From Chloroflexota bacterium (GTDB lineage Bacteria; Chloroflexota; UBA6077; JADZDV01): a DNA stretch of 8,927 nucleotides. The stretch lies in assembly GCA_020850915.1 (NCBI GenBank), contig JADZDV010000216.1, positions 1 through 8,927 on the forward strand, given 5' to 3'. The position numbers were made by a program, and so were the translations under genes. Positions 1 through 6,800 of the stretch are shown one piece after another (position 1 is the stretch's first letter; the number at the start of each line of letters is the position of its first letter). A model generated the notes under the pieces. That model was not told where the DNA came from. It saw nothing but the letters and a program-made list of their open reading frames with translations, and ran no database searches.

Positions 1-2
1 GA

Positions 3-95
3 GAGGTGTACGTGACCCTCCCGACCAGCCGCGACCCGGTTGGCTACCGCTACGAGCCTTTCGGGGAGGTGTACCGCGCGGTGTCCCTGCGCTGA
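3..95 (+). CDS. C-terminal tail of an unrecognised protein (partial)
   Basis: An open frame enters from the left edge and ends at a TGA at 93-95, giving 30 residues that finish in ...YRAVSLR. The tail is rich in Tyr, Val, Pro and Arg and has no motif that I recognise. It is probably the end of a real gene because it is open to the edge and is followed by a gap and then a convergent gene on the other strand. So little of it is visible that no function can be proposed. It converges on the PAS-LuxR regulator gene, so it is not part of the kor operon. Confidence 0.4.
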   Translation, partial: EVYVTLPTSRDPVGYRYEPFGEVYRAVSLR

Positions 96-185
96 CGGGC
101 GGTCCAGCCCGCCGCCTGCACGAGCCCCCGCGCACAGAGCACCTTCAGAGCTGGCCAGCGCGCGTGGTGCGGGATGACCTGGAGC

Positions 186-800
186 TCAAACCTGCTCGGA
201 CGCTCGATCAGCCAGCGCTCGCGTCACGGCCTCGAGGCGGGAGTGGCTGTCCAGCTTGAACAGAATATGTTGGATGTGGTTCCGCGCCGTCGTCCGACTG
301 ATGCTCAGGCGCTCGGCGATCTCGCTTGTCCGGGCGCCGAGACAGAGGAGCTGGAAGATCTCGGCTTCGCGTGCCGTGAGCCGCTCCACCTGCTCGGTGT
401 CGGTCTCCGTCGAATCCGAAGGCGTGTCGGGTGGCAGAAGCGGCAACGCGCGGCTTACAGGCTCCAGGAGATGGAGAATGACCTGGGGCCGGAGCAGCAG
501 CACAACGGTCACCATCGTGCAGATCGGTCTGCCGCCCGCGGCCGTCATGCACATCTCGAAGCTGGCCGCTGCCCTGGAGCGTGAGGCGGCGCGGAGCGTC
601 GCGCAATCCGCGTGGCAGACGCCTTCCTCCGCGGCGAGCGTCGATCCGATCAGCTCGTAACACCGGCGACCAACGGCGGTTCGCGCGGAGACTCCGAGCA
701 GCCGCTCGATGGCCGAGTTCCAGAGGACGATCGTGCCGTCGATGTCGACGGCGAACATCGGGCGGTCTGAGACTGCTGGTACCCAGGGGAAGTAGGACAC
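186..800 (-). CDS. PAS-domain LuxR-family transcriptional regulator
   Basis: Likely a cytoplasmic one-component DNA-binding regulator of 204 residues. Residues 12-115 look like a PAS sensor domain (MFAVDIDGTIVLWN, then GRRCYELIG). Residues 138-199 are a LuxR/FixJ-type winged HTH, with LTAREAEI at 141-148, EIAERLSIS at 160-168, and a recognition helix followed by RNHIQHILFKL and HSRLEAV. No receiver domain, membrane segment or signal peptide is seen. The PAS domain has Cys47, Cys62, Cys66, Cys84 and Cys94; the C47-x14-C62-x3-C66 arrangement could bind an Fe-S cluster or act as a thiol switch (inference). The start is GTG at 800-798, supported by a GAGAGG ribosome-binding site six bases upstream. 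The gene is divergent from the kor-hdr-etf operon and shares with it a 171-base gap containing paired dyads, so it probably controls that operon and perhaps itself. Family call is firm; ligand and targets are inferred. Confidence 0.9.
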   Translation of the reverse strand: MSYFPWVPAVSDRPMFAVDIDGTIVLWNSAIERLLGVSARTAVGRRCYELIGSTLAAEEGVCHADCATLRAASRSRAAASFEMCMTAAGGRPICTMVTVVLLLRPQVILHLLEPVSRALPLLPPDTPSDSTETDTEQVERLTAREAEIFQLLCLGARTSEIAERLSISRTTARNHIQHILFKLDSHSRLEAVTRALADRASEQV

Positions 801-806
801 CGGCCA

Positions 807-812
807 CCTCTC
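807..812 (-). promoter_or_regulatory. Ribosome-binding site of the PAS-LuxR regulator
   Basis: On the - strand GAGAGG lies six bases before a GTG codon (800-798). This supports the non-ATG start; there is no better-placed ATG in this frame at the beginning of the PAS domain. Confidence 0.6.
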
Positions 813-852
813 GCCGACACTCTACGCCTCTTCTTCGAGAAATGGAAGGGTC

Positions 853-868
853 TGATGCAATTGCATCA
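853..868. promoter_or_regulatory. Candidate operator site I (16-bp perfect palindrome)
   Basis: TGATGCAATTGCATCA is perfectly self-complementary over 16 bases. Its arms TGATGC/GCATCA recur exactly in a second dyad at 892-907. It lies 52 bases upstream of the start codon of the PAS-LuxR gene and about 100 bases upstream of korD, in the only divergent intergenic region. Dyads of 16-20 bp are typical of dimeric LuxR-type regulators, so the adjacent PAS-LuxR protein is the obvious candidate ligand (inference). The site would be placed to act on both promoters. Confidence 0.6.
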
Positions 869-891
869 CTCAGCGTGGCAGGGCTTGGAAA

Positions 892-907
892 TGATGCGTC
901 TGCATCA
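892..907. promoter_or_regulatory. Candidate operator site II (TGATGC-N4-GCATCA)
   Basis: TGATGCGTCTGCATCA has the same 6-base arms and 4-base spacer as site I, but a non-symmetric core (GTCT instead of AATT). The dyad centres are 39 bp apart. It ends 64 bases before the ATG of korD, where it could overlap or flank the operon promoter. I could not assign convincing -35/-10 hexamers in this gap, so the exact promoter is left unplaced. Confidence 0.6.
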
Positions 908-955
908 GGCGCGCCGGCCGGAGCCGTCCTAGCATGGCCTCATACACCTCAGCTT

Positions 956-962
956 GGGAAGG
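956..962 (+). promoter_or_regulatory. Ribosome-binding site of korD
   Basis: GGGAAGG precedes the ATG at 972 by nine bases. It overlaps the upstream in-frame TTG at 954, which argues for 972 rather than 954 as the start of the ferredoxin subunit. Confidence 0.55.
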
Positions 963-971
963 CTCCTGACG

Positions 972-1307
972 ATGTCGGCAGGTAGTAAGAGCGCTCTTTC
1001 GATCGCGCGCGCCCGGCTCATGGCGGGCGATCCGCTGGCGGCTCGACAGCCGCTCGATCGCCCGCGCGTGTCCAGGCCCAGAGGACAGGTTTACATCATT
1101 CCCGGTCGCTGTAAGGGCTGCCGTTTCTGCATCGAGTTCTGTCCCCAGGACGTTCTCGTGGAGACGGTTGCCATGAACGCCAAGGGATACCACTACCCGG
1201 TGGTGGCGGAAGGGAAGGAGCAGTCCTGTGTGAACTGCGGCTTCTGCACGATGGTCTGCCCGGAGTTCGCCATCTACAGCGAGGAGCGATCGGGGGACCA
1301 GCGATGA
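972..1307 (+). CDS. korD: 2-oxoacid:ferredoxin oxidoreductase, delta (2x[4Fe-4S] ferredoxin) subunit
   Basis: Small electron-wiring subunit that collects electrons from the catalytic KorAB core and passes them to soluble ferredoxin or a partner protein. The 111-residue product has two classical cluster motifs: C47-x2-C50-x2-C53-x3-C57-P and C86-x2-C89-x2-C92-x3-C96-P. These are separated by the 28-residue loop that is usual in Kor/Por delta subunits. The first 40 residues form an Arg/Ala-rich extension without cysteines, longer than in most short KorD proteins; its role is unknown. The ATG at 972 is chosen for its Shine-Dalgarno sequence. The gene is first in the operon and its TGA overlaps the korA ATG (ATGA), which implies translational coupling and equal stoichiometry. 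The delta assignment rests mainly on position before korA, because ferredoxins of this size are otherwise generic. Confidence 0.9.
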   Translation: MSAGSKSALSIARARLMAGDPLAARQPLDRPRVSRPRGQVYIIPGRCKGCRFCIEFCPQDVLVETVAMNAKGYHYPVVAEGKEQSCVNCGFCTMVCPEFAIYSEERSGDQR

Positions 1308-2452
1308 GTCGGGACGCGGTATTGACCGGACGGCATTTCATGAACGGCGACCTCGCCTGCGCAGAGGGCGCCATCGCGGCCGGCTGCCGCTTCTTTGGCG
1401 GCTACCCGATCACGCCGTCGACTGAGATCGCCGAGCGTCTGGCCCGGCGCCTCCCGGAGATCGGCGGTCACTACGTCCAGATGGAGGATGAGCTCGCCAG
1501 CATCATGGCTGTCCAGGGCGCGGCCTGGGGCGGCGCCAAGGCGATGACCGCCACCTCTGGGCCGGGCTTCTCCCTGATGCAGGAGACGGTCGGCTGGGCT
1601 GTGATGACCGAGACGCCCTGCGTCATCGTCGACGTCCAGCGCGGTGGACCGAGCACGGGCCTGCCGACGCTGGTGGCTCAAGCGGACGTCATGCAGGCGA
1701 AGTGGGGCAGCCACGGGGACTACGAGCCGATCGCCTACGCTCCGGCCTCCTGCCAGGAGATGTTCGATCTCACGATCCAGGCGTTCAACACCGCCGAGCG
1801 CCTGAGATCGCCGGTCTTCGTGATGGCTGACGAAGTGGTGGGGCACACCACCGAGCTGGTGGTGATTCCACCCGCTGATGACATCACGGTGGTCGATCGT
1901 CGGGCGCCCAACGGGTCGACCAACGGCAGCTACCGTCCGTACCAGGCGGATGCGGATCTCGTGCCGCCCATGCCTCCGGTCGGACAAGGGTACCGATTCC
2001 ATATCACCGGCCTTACGCACGATGAGCGTGGCTATCCCATGACGGACGCGGACTCTCACCAGCGGCTGGTGACTCGACTGGTTGACAAAGTCAATCGCCA
2101 GGCCGACGCGCTCTGCCAGCTCGAGGAGTCCTTCCTCGACGACGCGGAGGTCGTGGTGATCGCCTACGGCTCGACGGCGCGCGCGGCAAAGCGCGCGGTC
2201 CTCGCGGCACGCGACAAGGGCGTGCCAGCGGGACTGCTGCGGCTCGTGACCGTCTGGCCATTCCCGGGCGAGCGGGTACGCCAGTTGAACGATCAGGCGC
2301 ACTCTTTCGTGGTCGCAGAGCTGAACCTTGGCCAGATGGTCCGCGAAGTGGAGCGTTTCGCCCGCAGGCCCGTGCTCAGGGCCAACCACGCGGGCGGCCT
2401 GCTCATGCCCCCGGGACACATTCTGGCGGCGATTATGGAGGCTTGGGCATGA
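1304..2452 (+). CDS. korA: 2-oxoacid:ferredoxin oxidoreductase, alpha subunit
   Basis: Alpha subunit of a CoA-dependent 2-oxoacid decarboxylating oxidoreductase (2-oxoacid + CoA + oxidised ferredoxin to acyl-CoA + CO2 + reduced ferredoxin). The 382-residue protein shows the pyrimidine-binding hallmark YPITPSTE at 34-41, QMEDELAS at 59-66, TATSGPG at 82-88 and QRGGPSTG at 112-119. The C-terminal third (from about residue 265) is the transketolase C-like domain, with VVVIAYGSTARAAK and VTVWPFP. Length is normal for a separate, unfused alpha subunit of the KGOR type; the gamma domain is encoded separately downstream. The family includes enzymes for 2-oxoglutarate and for branched-chain or other 2-oxoacids, and the substrate cannot be fixed from the sequence, so 'kor' is used in a family sense. 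The start overlaps the korD stop, and the stop overlaps the korB start (ATGA). Confidence 0.93.
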   Translation: MSRDAVLTGRHFMNGDLACAEGAIAAGCRFFGGYPITPSTEIAERLARRLPEIGGHYVQMEDELASIMAVQGAAWGGAKAMTATSGPGFSLMQETVGWAVMTETPCVIVDVQRGGPSTGLPTLVAQADVMQAKWGSHGDYEPIAYAPASCQEMFDLTIQAFNTAERLRSPVFVMADEVVGHTTELVVIPPADDITVVDRRAPNGSTNGSYRPYQADADLVPPMPPVGQGYRFHITGLTHDERGYPMTDADSHQRLVTRLVDKVNRQADALCQLEESFLDDAEVVVIAYGSTARAAKRAVLAARDKGVPAGLLRLVTVWPFPGERVRQLNDQAHSFVVAELNLGQMVREVERFARRPVLRANHAGGLLMPPGHILAAIMEAWA

Positions 2453-3273
2453 ACGGCGGCGCGATCGTCACCGATTCCCATCCGCTCGACCGGCTGCTGC
2501 GCGCCGACCGACTGCCGCACATCTGGTGCCCCGGCTGCGGACTGGGCGTGGCAACCGGCGCCTTCGTGGAGGCGATGGAGGAGTCCGGCACGCCAATCGA
2601 CCGGCATGTGGTGGTCTCTGGCATCGGCTGCACCGGCCGGGTGGCTGGCTACCTGGACGTCGATTCCTTCCATACGGCTCACGGTCGCGCGATCCCGTTC
2701 GCCACGGGCCTCAAGATCGCTCGCCCGGACCTGCAGGTGACGGTCTTCAGCGGCGACGGCGACCTTTTCGCCATCGGTGGGAACCATTTCATCCACGCCG
2801 CACGGCGAAACCTGCCGATCCACGTCATCTGCATCAACAATTTCAATTACGGCAGGACCGGTGGCCAGTCAGGGCCGACCACGCCCCGCGGCGCGTTCAG
2901 CACCACCTCGCCGTATGGCGTACTGGACCACGCGTTCAACCTGCCGCAGCTCGCCGCCGCGGTTGGGGCTGTCTTCGTTGCCCGCTGGACCACGCTGCAC
3001 ATCCGCCAACTGAAGGCGAGCATCAAACGGTCGTTCCAGAAAGAGGGCTTCACCTTCATCGAAGTGCTTGCTCCCTGCCCGGTCAGCTTCGGGCGACCGA
3101 ACGACCTTGGCGAGGGTGTGGACGAGATGTCGCTGTACCGAGACCACGGCGAGCTGAACCCCACCGCGGCGCTGGACTCGCTCGATCTTCAAATGAAGCG
3201 GGAGTCGAGCATCGTGGTGGGCACGTTCGTCGATACCGACAAGCCGCGCTGGGAAGCCCAGCGCATCGACTGA
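2449..3273 (+). CDS. korB: 2-oxoacid:ferredoxin oxidoreductase, beta (TPP-binding) subunit
   Basis: Catalytic beta subunit that binds thiamine diphosphate and the proximal [4Fe-4S] cluster. In the 274-residue product the cluster ligands are visible as C27 and C30 (WCPGCG), C61 (GIGCTGR) and C210 (APCP). This spacing matches the four cluster ligands known for archaeal-type OFOR beta subunits. The TPP/Mg2+ motif is GDGD at 102-105, followed by NNFNYGRTGGQ at 130-140 and then PTTP. FHTAHGRAIPFATGLK (74-89) and GGNHFIHAARRN (110-121) are strongly conserved KorB blocks. An Arg occupies the place usually held by Met or Leu in YG(M/L)T(G/K)GQ, which may bear on substrate choice. The ATG at 2449 overlaps the korA TGA. 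A 61-base gap, the longest within the operon, separates it from korC, and an 8-bp hairpin lies at its 3' end. Confidence 0.94.
   Translation: MNGGAIVTDSHPLDRLLRADRLPHIWCPGCGLGVATGAFVEAMEESGTPIDRHVVVSGIGCTGRVAGYLDVDSFHTAHGRAIPFATGLKIARPDLQVTVFSGDGDLFAIGGNHFIHAARRNLPIHVICINNFNYGRTGGQSGPTTPRGAFSTTSPYGVLDHAFNLPQLAAAVGAVFVARWTTLHIRQLKASIKRSFQKEGFTFIEVLAPCPVSFGRPNDLGEGVDEMSLYRDHGELNPTAALDSLDLQMKRESSIVVGTFVDTDKPRWEAQRID
3246..3264 (+). other. Perfect 8-bp stem-loop at the 3' end of korB
   Basis: GCGCTGGG (3246-3253) and CCCAGCGC (3257-3264) are exact complements with a three-base AAG loop. The hairpin ends seven bases before the korB stop codon. No T-tract follows, so it is not an intrinsic terminator. 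It precedes the only sizeable gap inside the operon and could be an RNA stability, processing or pausing element. It could also be chance in GC-rich coding DNA. Confidence 0.35.
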
Positions 3274-3322
3274 CCGTGTCAAGGCAGAGCGCAAGCGCCG
3301 CTTGTCGGCCGTGCTGCTCAAC

Positions 3323-3328
3323 CGGAGG
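3323..3328 (+). promoter_or_regulatory. Ribosome-binding site that decides the korC start
   Basis: CGGAGG sits six bases upstream of a GTG at 3335. The alternative in-frame starts TTG 3302, GTG 3311 and TTG 3329 lie upstream of or right against this site and have no comparable Shine-Dalgarno sequence. Starting at 3335 also puts the conserved GFGGQG loop at residues 9-14, as is usual for gamma subunits. Confidence 0.65.
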
Positions 3329-3334
3329 TTGACC

Positions 3335-3883
3335 GTGCGAAGAGAGGTGCGCTTCGCGGGGTTTGGCGGACAGGGGATCGCGCTGGCGGGCTACATCGTC
3401 GGAAAGGCCGCGGCCGTTCACGACGACAAGTACGCCGTTCTTCGCCAGAGCTACGGTCCCGAATCGCGCGGTGGCGCCTCGGCTGCCGAGGTGATCATCG
3501 ACGACGTGCCCGTCGACTACCCCGAAGTGACTGACCCCACATGCCTCGTGCTCATGTCGCGCGAGGCGCTCCACAAGTACATCGGATCCGCGACGCCCGG
3601 CGGCACCGTGATCGTGGACAGCGATCTCACCGAGGACTGCGACTGGGGCGACCGCTACTCCGTCCATCTGATTCCCGCCACGCGGATTGCCGAACAGCTT
3701 GGCCGGCGGATCGTGGCCAACATGGTCGTGGTCGGCTTTTTCACCGCCGTGACCGGCTTTGTCAGCCGGGGCGCCGTCGAGCAGGCGATCAGAACCACCG
3801 TTTCGGCCCGCACCCTGGAGCTGAACCTCAAGGCCTTCAGCAACGGCTACGCGGTCGGGGCCGGCCTGGAGGTGCCCGCGTGA
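3335..3883 (+). CDS. korC: 2-oxoacid:ferredoxin oxidoreductase, gamma subunit
   Basis: Gamma subunit of the Kor complex, a domain that contributes to CoA binding and packing of the alpha-beta core in OFOR/PFOR enzymes. From the preferred GTG start the product has 182 residues, the normal size. GFGGQG is at 9-14 and QSYGPESRGG at 38-47, followed by AAEVII; these are the two most conserved blocks of the family. No cysteine motif is present, in line with the Fe-S clusters being on KorB and KorD. Its TGA overlaps the GTG start of the downstream HdrA-type gene (GTGA), which ties the Kor genes directly to the Hdr genes in one translational unit. Confidence 0.92.
   Translation: MRREVRFAGFGGQGIALAGYIVGKAAAVHDDKYAVLRQSYGPESRGGASAAEVIIDDVPVDYPEVTDPTCLVLMSREALHKYIGSATPGGTVIVDSDLTEDCDWGDRYSVHLIPATRIAEQLGRRIVANMVVVGFFTAVTGFVSRGAVEQAIRTTVSARTLELNLKAFSNGYAVGAGLEVPA
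3868..3872 (+). promoter_or_regulatory. Ribosome-binding site that decides the start of the HdrA fusion
   Basis: GGAGG lies seven bases before a GTG at 3880. This GTG overlaps the korC stop and places the FAD GGGIAG motif at residues 21-26. The frame is open further upstream (to 3541), but that part lies inside korC and encodes a low-complexity Arg-rich sequence. Confidence 0.65.
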
Positions 3884-6800
3884 GCGACAACCTCTCCCCC
3901 AGCCCCGAGCCGGTCGGCGAGGGCGCTGTTCTGGTCATCGGTGGTGGCATCGCCGGTGTCCAGGCTTCGCTGGACCTCGCGGAGTCTGGCGCCCGGGTCA
4001 TCCTCGTCGAGCGCGGGCCCTCGCTCGGCGGCAAGATGGCCGCGCTCGACAAGAACTTCCCGACGCTGGACTGCTCGGTCTGCATCGAAGCGCCCAAGCT
4101 GTCGGACGTGGCCGAGAACCGCAACATCGAGATTCTCTCCAATGCCGAGGTCCTCGGCGTGGAGGGCGAGCCCGGCCACTTCGTGGCCCGGATTCGGCGC
4201 AGAGAGGCATTCGTCACCTCGGAGTGCACGCGCTGCGACCTCTGCAGCCTGGCCTGCCCGGTGGTCATGCCGAGCGAATTCGAGGCTGGCATGGCCAGCC
4301 GTAAGGCGATCTACACGCCGTTCCCCCAGGCCGTGCCAGGGCCGTACGTCCTGGACGTGGATCGATGCCTGAACGACCCGCCGAACTATCTCCCCTGCGG
4401 ACGCTGCGTCGCCGCCTGCCCTCCGAAGTGCATCGACTTCAATCTCCCCCTCGAGCAAGTGCTGGAGCGCGAGGTCGCGGCCGTGGTCGTCGCCACCGGC
4501 TTCGAGCTGATGAACCCGCTCGCCATTCGGGAGTACGGCTACGGCACACATCCCGACATCCTGACCTCGCTGGAGTTCGAGCGCCTGCTGGGCTCGGCCG
4601 GTCCGACCGGCGGCGAGATCATCAAGCCATCCACCGGCGAGCACCCTCACAGCATCCTCTTCGTGCTGTGTGTCGGCTCACGCGACGAGCGGTTCTACCG
4701 GTACTGCTCTCGCTTCTGCTGCATGTACTCAGTGAAGCAGGCCTTTCAGGCCATCGACCACGGCGTACCAGACGTGTCCGTGCTCTACATGGACATTCGG
4801 GCGTACGGCAAAGGCTTCGACGCGTTCTATGACCGCACTCGGGCCGAGGGCGCGCGCTTCATCCGTGGCCGCCCATCCAGGATCGCGCCGAACGAGACGG
4901 GGCTGGAGGTCCGCTACGAGAACACCGAGCTGGGGCAGCTCGAGACGGCGCACGCCGACATGGTGATTCTCGCCACGGCGGTCCGGCCTCCAGGCGGTCT
5001 CGACCAGCTTGCCGAGGCGCTCAGCATCGAGTTGGACGAAGACGGCTTCCTCAGGACCACTCAGAGCGGCTCGGCGCTGATCGGGACCACGCGTCCCGGC
5101 ATCTACGTGGCCGGCTGCGCCAGCGGCCCCAAGGACATTCCCGACAGCGTCTCCGAGGCGAGCGGCGCGGCGGCCGCGGCCCTGACGCACGTTGGCGAGC
5201 GCGAGTGGCCGGAGCTCGAGGCCGGCGAGCCGATTCTCGACGTCGACGAGATGCGAGCCGGGGTCTTCCTCTGCGACTGCGGCAGCAACATCGCCGGCAC
5301 GGTTGACGTTCCCTCGCTGGTCAAGTACGCCGCGACCATACCCGGTGTCGCGCATGCCGAAGAAGTCATGTTCGCCTGTGCCGGGAACACGCAGCAGTCG
5401 ATCGCCGACACCATCGTGCGCAAGAAGATCAATCGACTGGTCGTGGCGGCCTGCTCGCCAAAGACCCATGAAGGTACGTTCCGTCGTGTCTGCGTCAAGG
5501 CCGGCCTGAACTCCTACTTGATGGAGATGGTCAACCTCCGCAATCAGAGCTCCTGGGTCCACAAGAGCGAGAAGGCGGCGGCAACCCAGAAGGCGCTCGA
5601 CATGGTCCGGATGGGAGTCGAGAAGGCACGCCACCTGACGCCGCTGACCACCCTGGAGCAGCCGATGATCCAGGCCGCTCTCGTAGTGGGCGGGGGTGTT
5701 GCCGGCATGGCCGCCGCGGCGAACCTCGCGCGCCAGGGCTACGAGACCCATCTCGTCGAACAGGGCTCCGAGCTGGGGGGGACGCTCAGAGAGCTGAGCC
5801 ATCTCTGGCCAGACGGCGTCGAGGCGAAATTGCTCCTCCAGCGGCTACGCAATGACGTGCAGGATGCTGGTGTGCTGGTCTACCTCAACTCCACCGTCGA
5901 TATGATCGGTGGCCACATCGGCGACTTCTGGGCTCGGCTGACCAGCGGCCAGGAGCTGCGCGCTGGCGCAGTGGTGCTGGCGACCGGCGCCGCGCCTTAC
6001 AGGCCAACCGAGTTTGGCTACGGCGAGGACAGGCGAGTCATCACCAATCTCGATCTGGAACGCGATCCGACGATCGTCGAAGGCGACCGCGTCACGTTCG
6101 TCGGCTGTGTCGGCTCGCGAGCGGATGGCCTGGGCTGCTCTCGCTATTGCTGCCAGTCGATGATCGGGCAGGCACTCGAGCTGCGGCGCCAGGGTAAGCA
6201 GGTCAGGGTCGCCTACCGGGATATCCGGACGTTCTCACGGCACGCCGAAGAGCTGTACGAGCAGGCCATGCGGGAGGGTGTCCAGTTCTTCCGCTACGAC
6301 CCCGAGAAGCCGCCCCGGGACGCGATCTGCTTCAACGGGAAGGTCACATTCCACGACCACCTGCTGGATCGGGACGTCGATCTGCCCACGGATCAGCTCG
6401 TTCTGACGGTGGGCATGGTCCCCCGCGATCAGTCGATCGCTGAACAGCTCAAGGTGGCCCGGAGCGAAGATGGCTTCCTCCTGGAGCGCCATCCGAAACT
6501 CGGCCCGGCGGAGGCGGGCTCGCCAGGCATCTTCCTGGCGGGCGCGGCGCAGGCGCCGAAGGACGTACGCGACTCGCTGGCGCAGGGATTGGCAGCCGCG
6601 GCCAAGGCGGGCCTGCTGCTCGCACGCGACGTCATCGAAAAGGAGCCGATCGTCTCCCGCATCGCCGCTGACCCATGCAGCGGCTGCGGGCTGTGCGTGC
6701 GGGTCTGCCCGTTCGGCGCGATCGAAATGACCGAGCCGATGGACGGCAAGCCCCGCGGCATCGCGCTGACCATCGAGGCGGCTTGCGAAGGCTGCGGGAC

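Noticed and set aside
96..113. Possible terminator hairpin after the partial upstream gene
   Set aside because: Only a 5-bp stem (GGCGG/CCGCC, or CGGGC/GCCCG in another register) with a 6-base loop and no T-tract. This is too weak in GC-rich DNA to call.
208..807. Alternative - strand ORF (199 codons) overlapping the PAS-LuxR gene
   Set aside because: Out of frame with a clear PAS + LuxR HTH protein, and itself Arg-rich without motifs.
876..890. Sigma-54 promoter-like GTGGCAGGGCTTGG
   Set aside because: The TGGC element is present, but there is no proper TTGC(A/T) element at the required distance.
853..907. FNR/CRP-type box
   Set aside because: FNR sites read TTGAT-N4-ATCAA. Here the TGAT and ATCA elements are separated by eight bases, and the shared arms are TGATGC/GCATCA, so the spacing does not fit.
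1274..2419. Long antisense ORF (381 codons) opposite korA
   Set aside because: It mirrors korA in GC-rich DNA and encodes an Arg/His-rich sequence without family motifs. The + strand frame has clear KorA hallmarks.
2443..2448. TTG at 2443 as the korB start
   Set aside because: The ATG at 2449 overlaps the korA stop as ATGA, the usual coupled arrangement. The TTG would add only two residues.
3292..3304. Short dyad CAAGCG-C-CGCTTG between korB and korC
   Set aside because: A one-base centre allows only a short hairpin, and no second copy was found. It is mentioned only as context for the korB-korC gap.
3541..3879. Upstream extension of the HdrA frame by 113 codons
   Set aside because: It lies inside korC and reads as Arg-rich low-complexity sequence. 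A GTG at 3880 with GGAGG seven bases upstream and a GTGA overlap is the better start.
4729..5802. Long antisense ORF (357 codons) opposite the HdrA fusion
   Set aside because: Shadow frame caused by high GC. No domain signature is seen, and the + strand frame carries conserved Cys and FAD motifs throughout.
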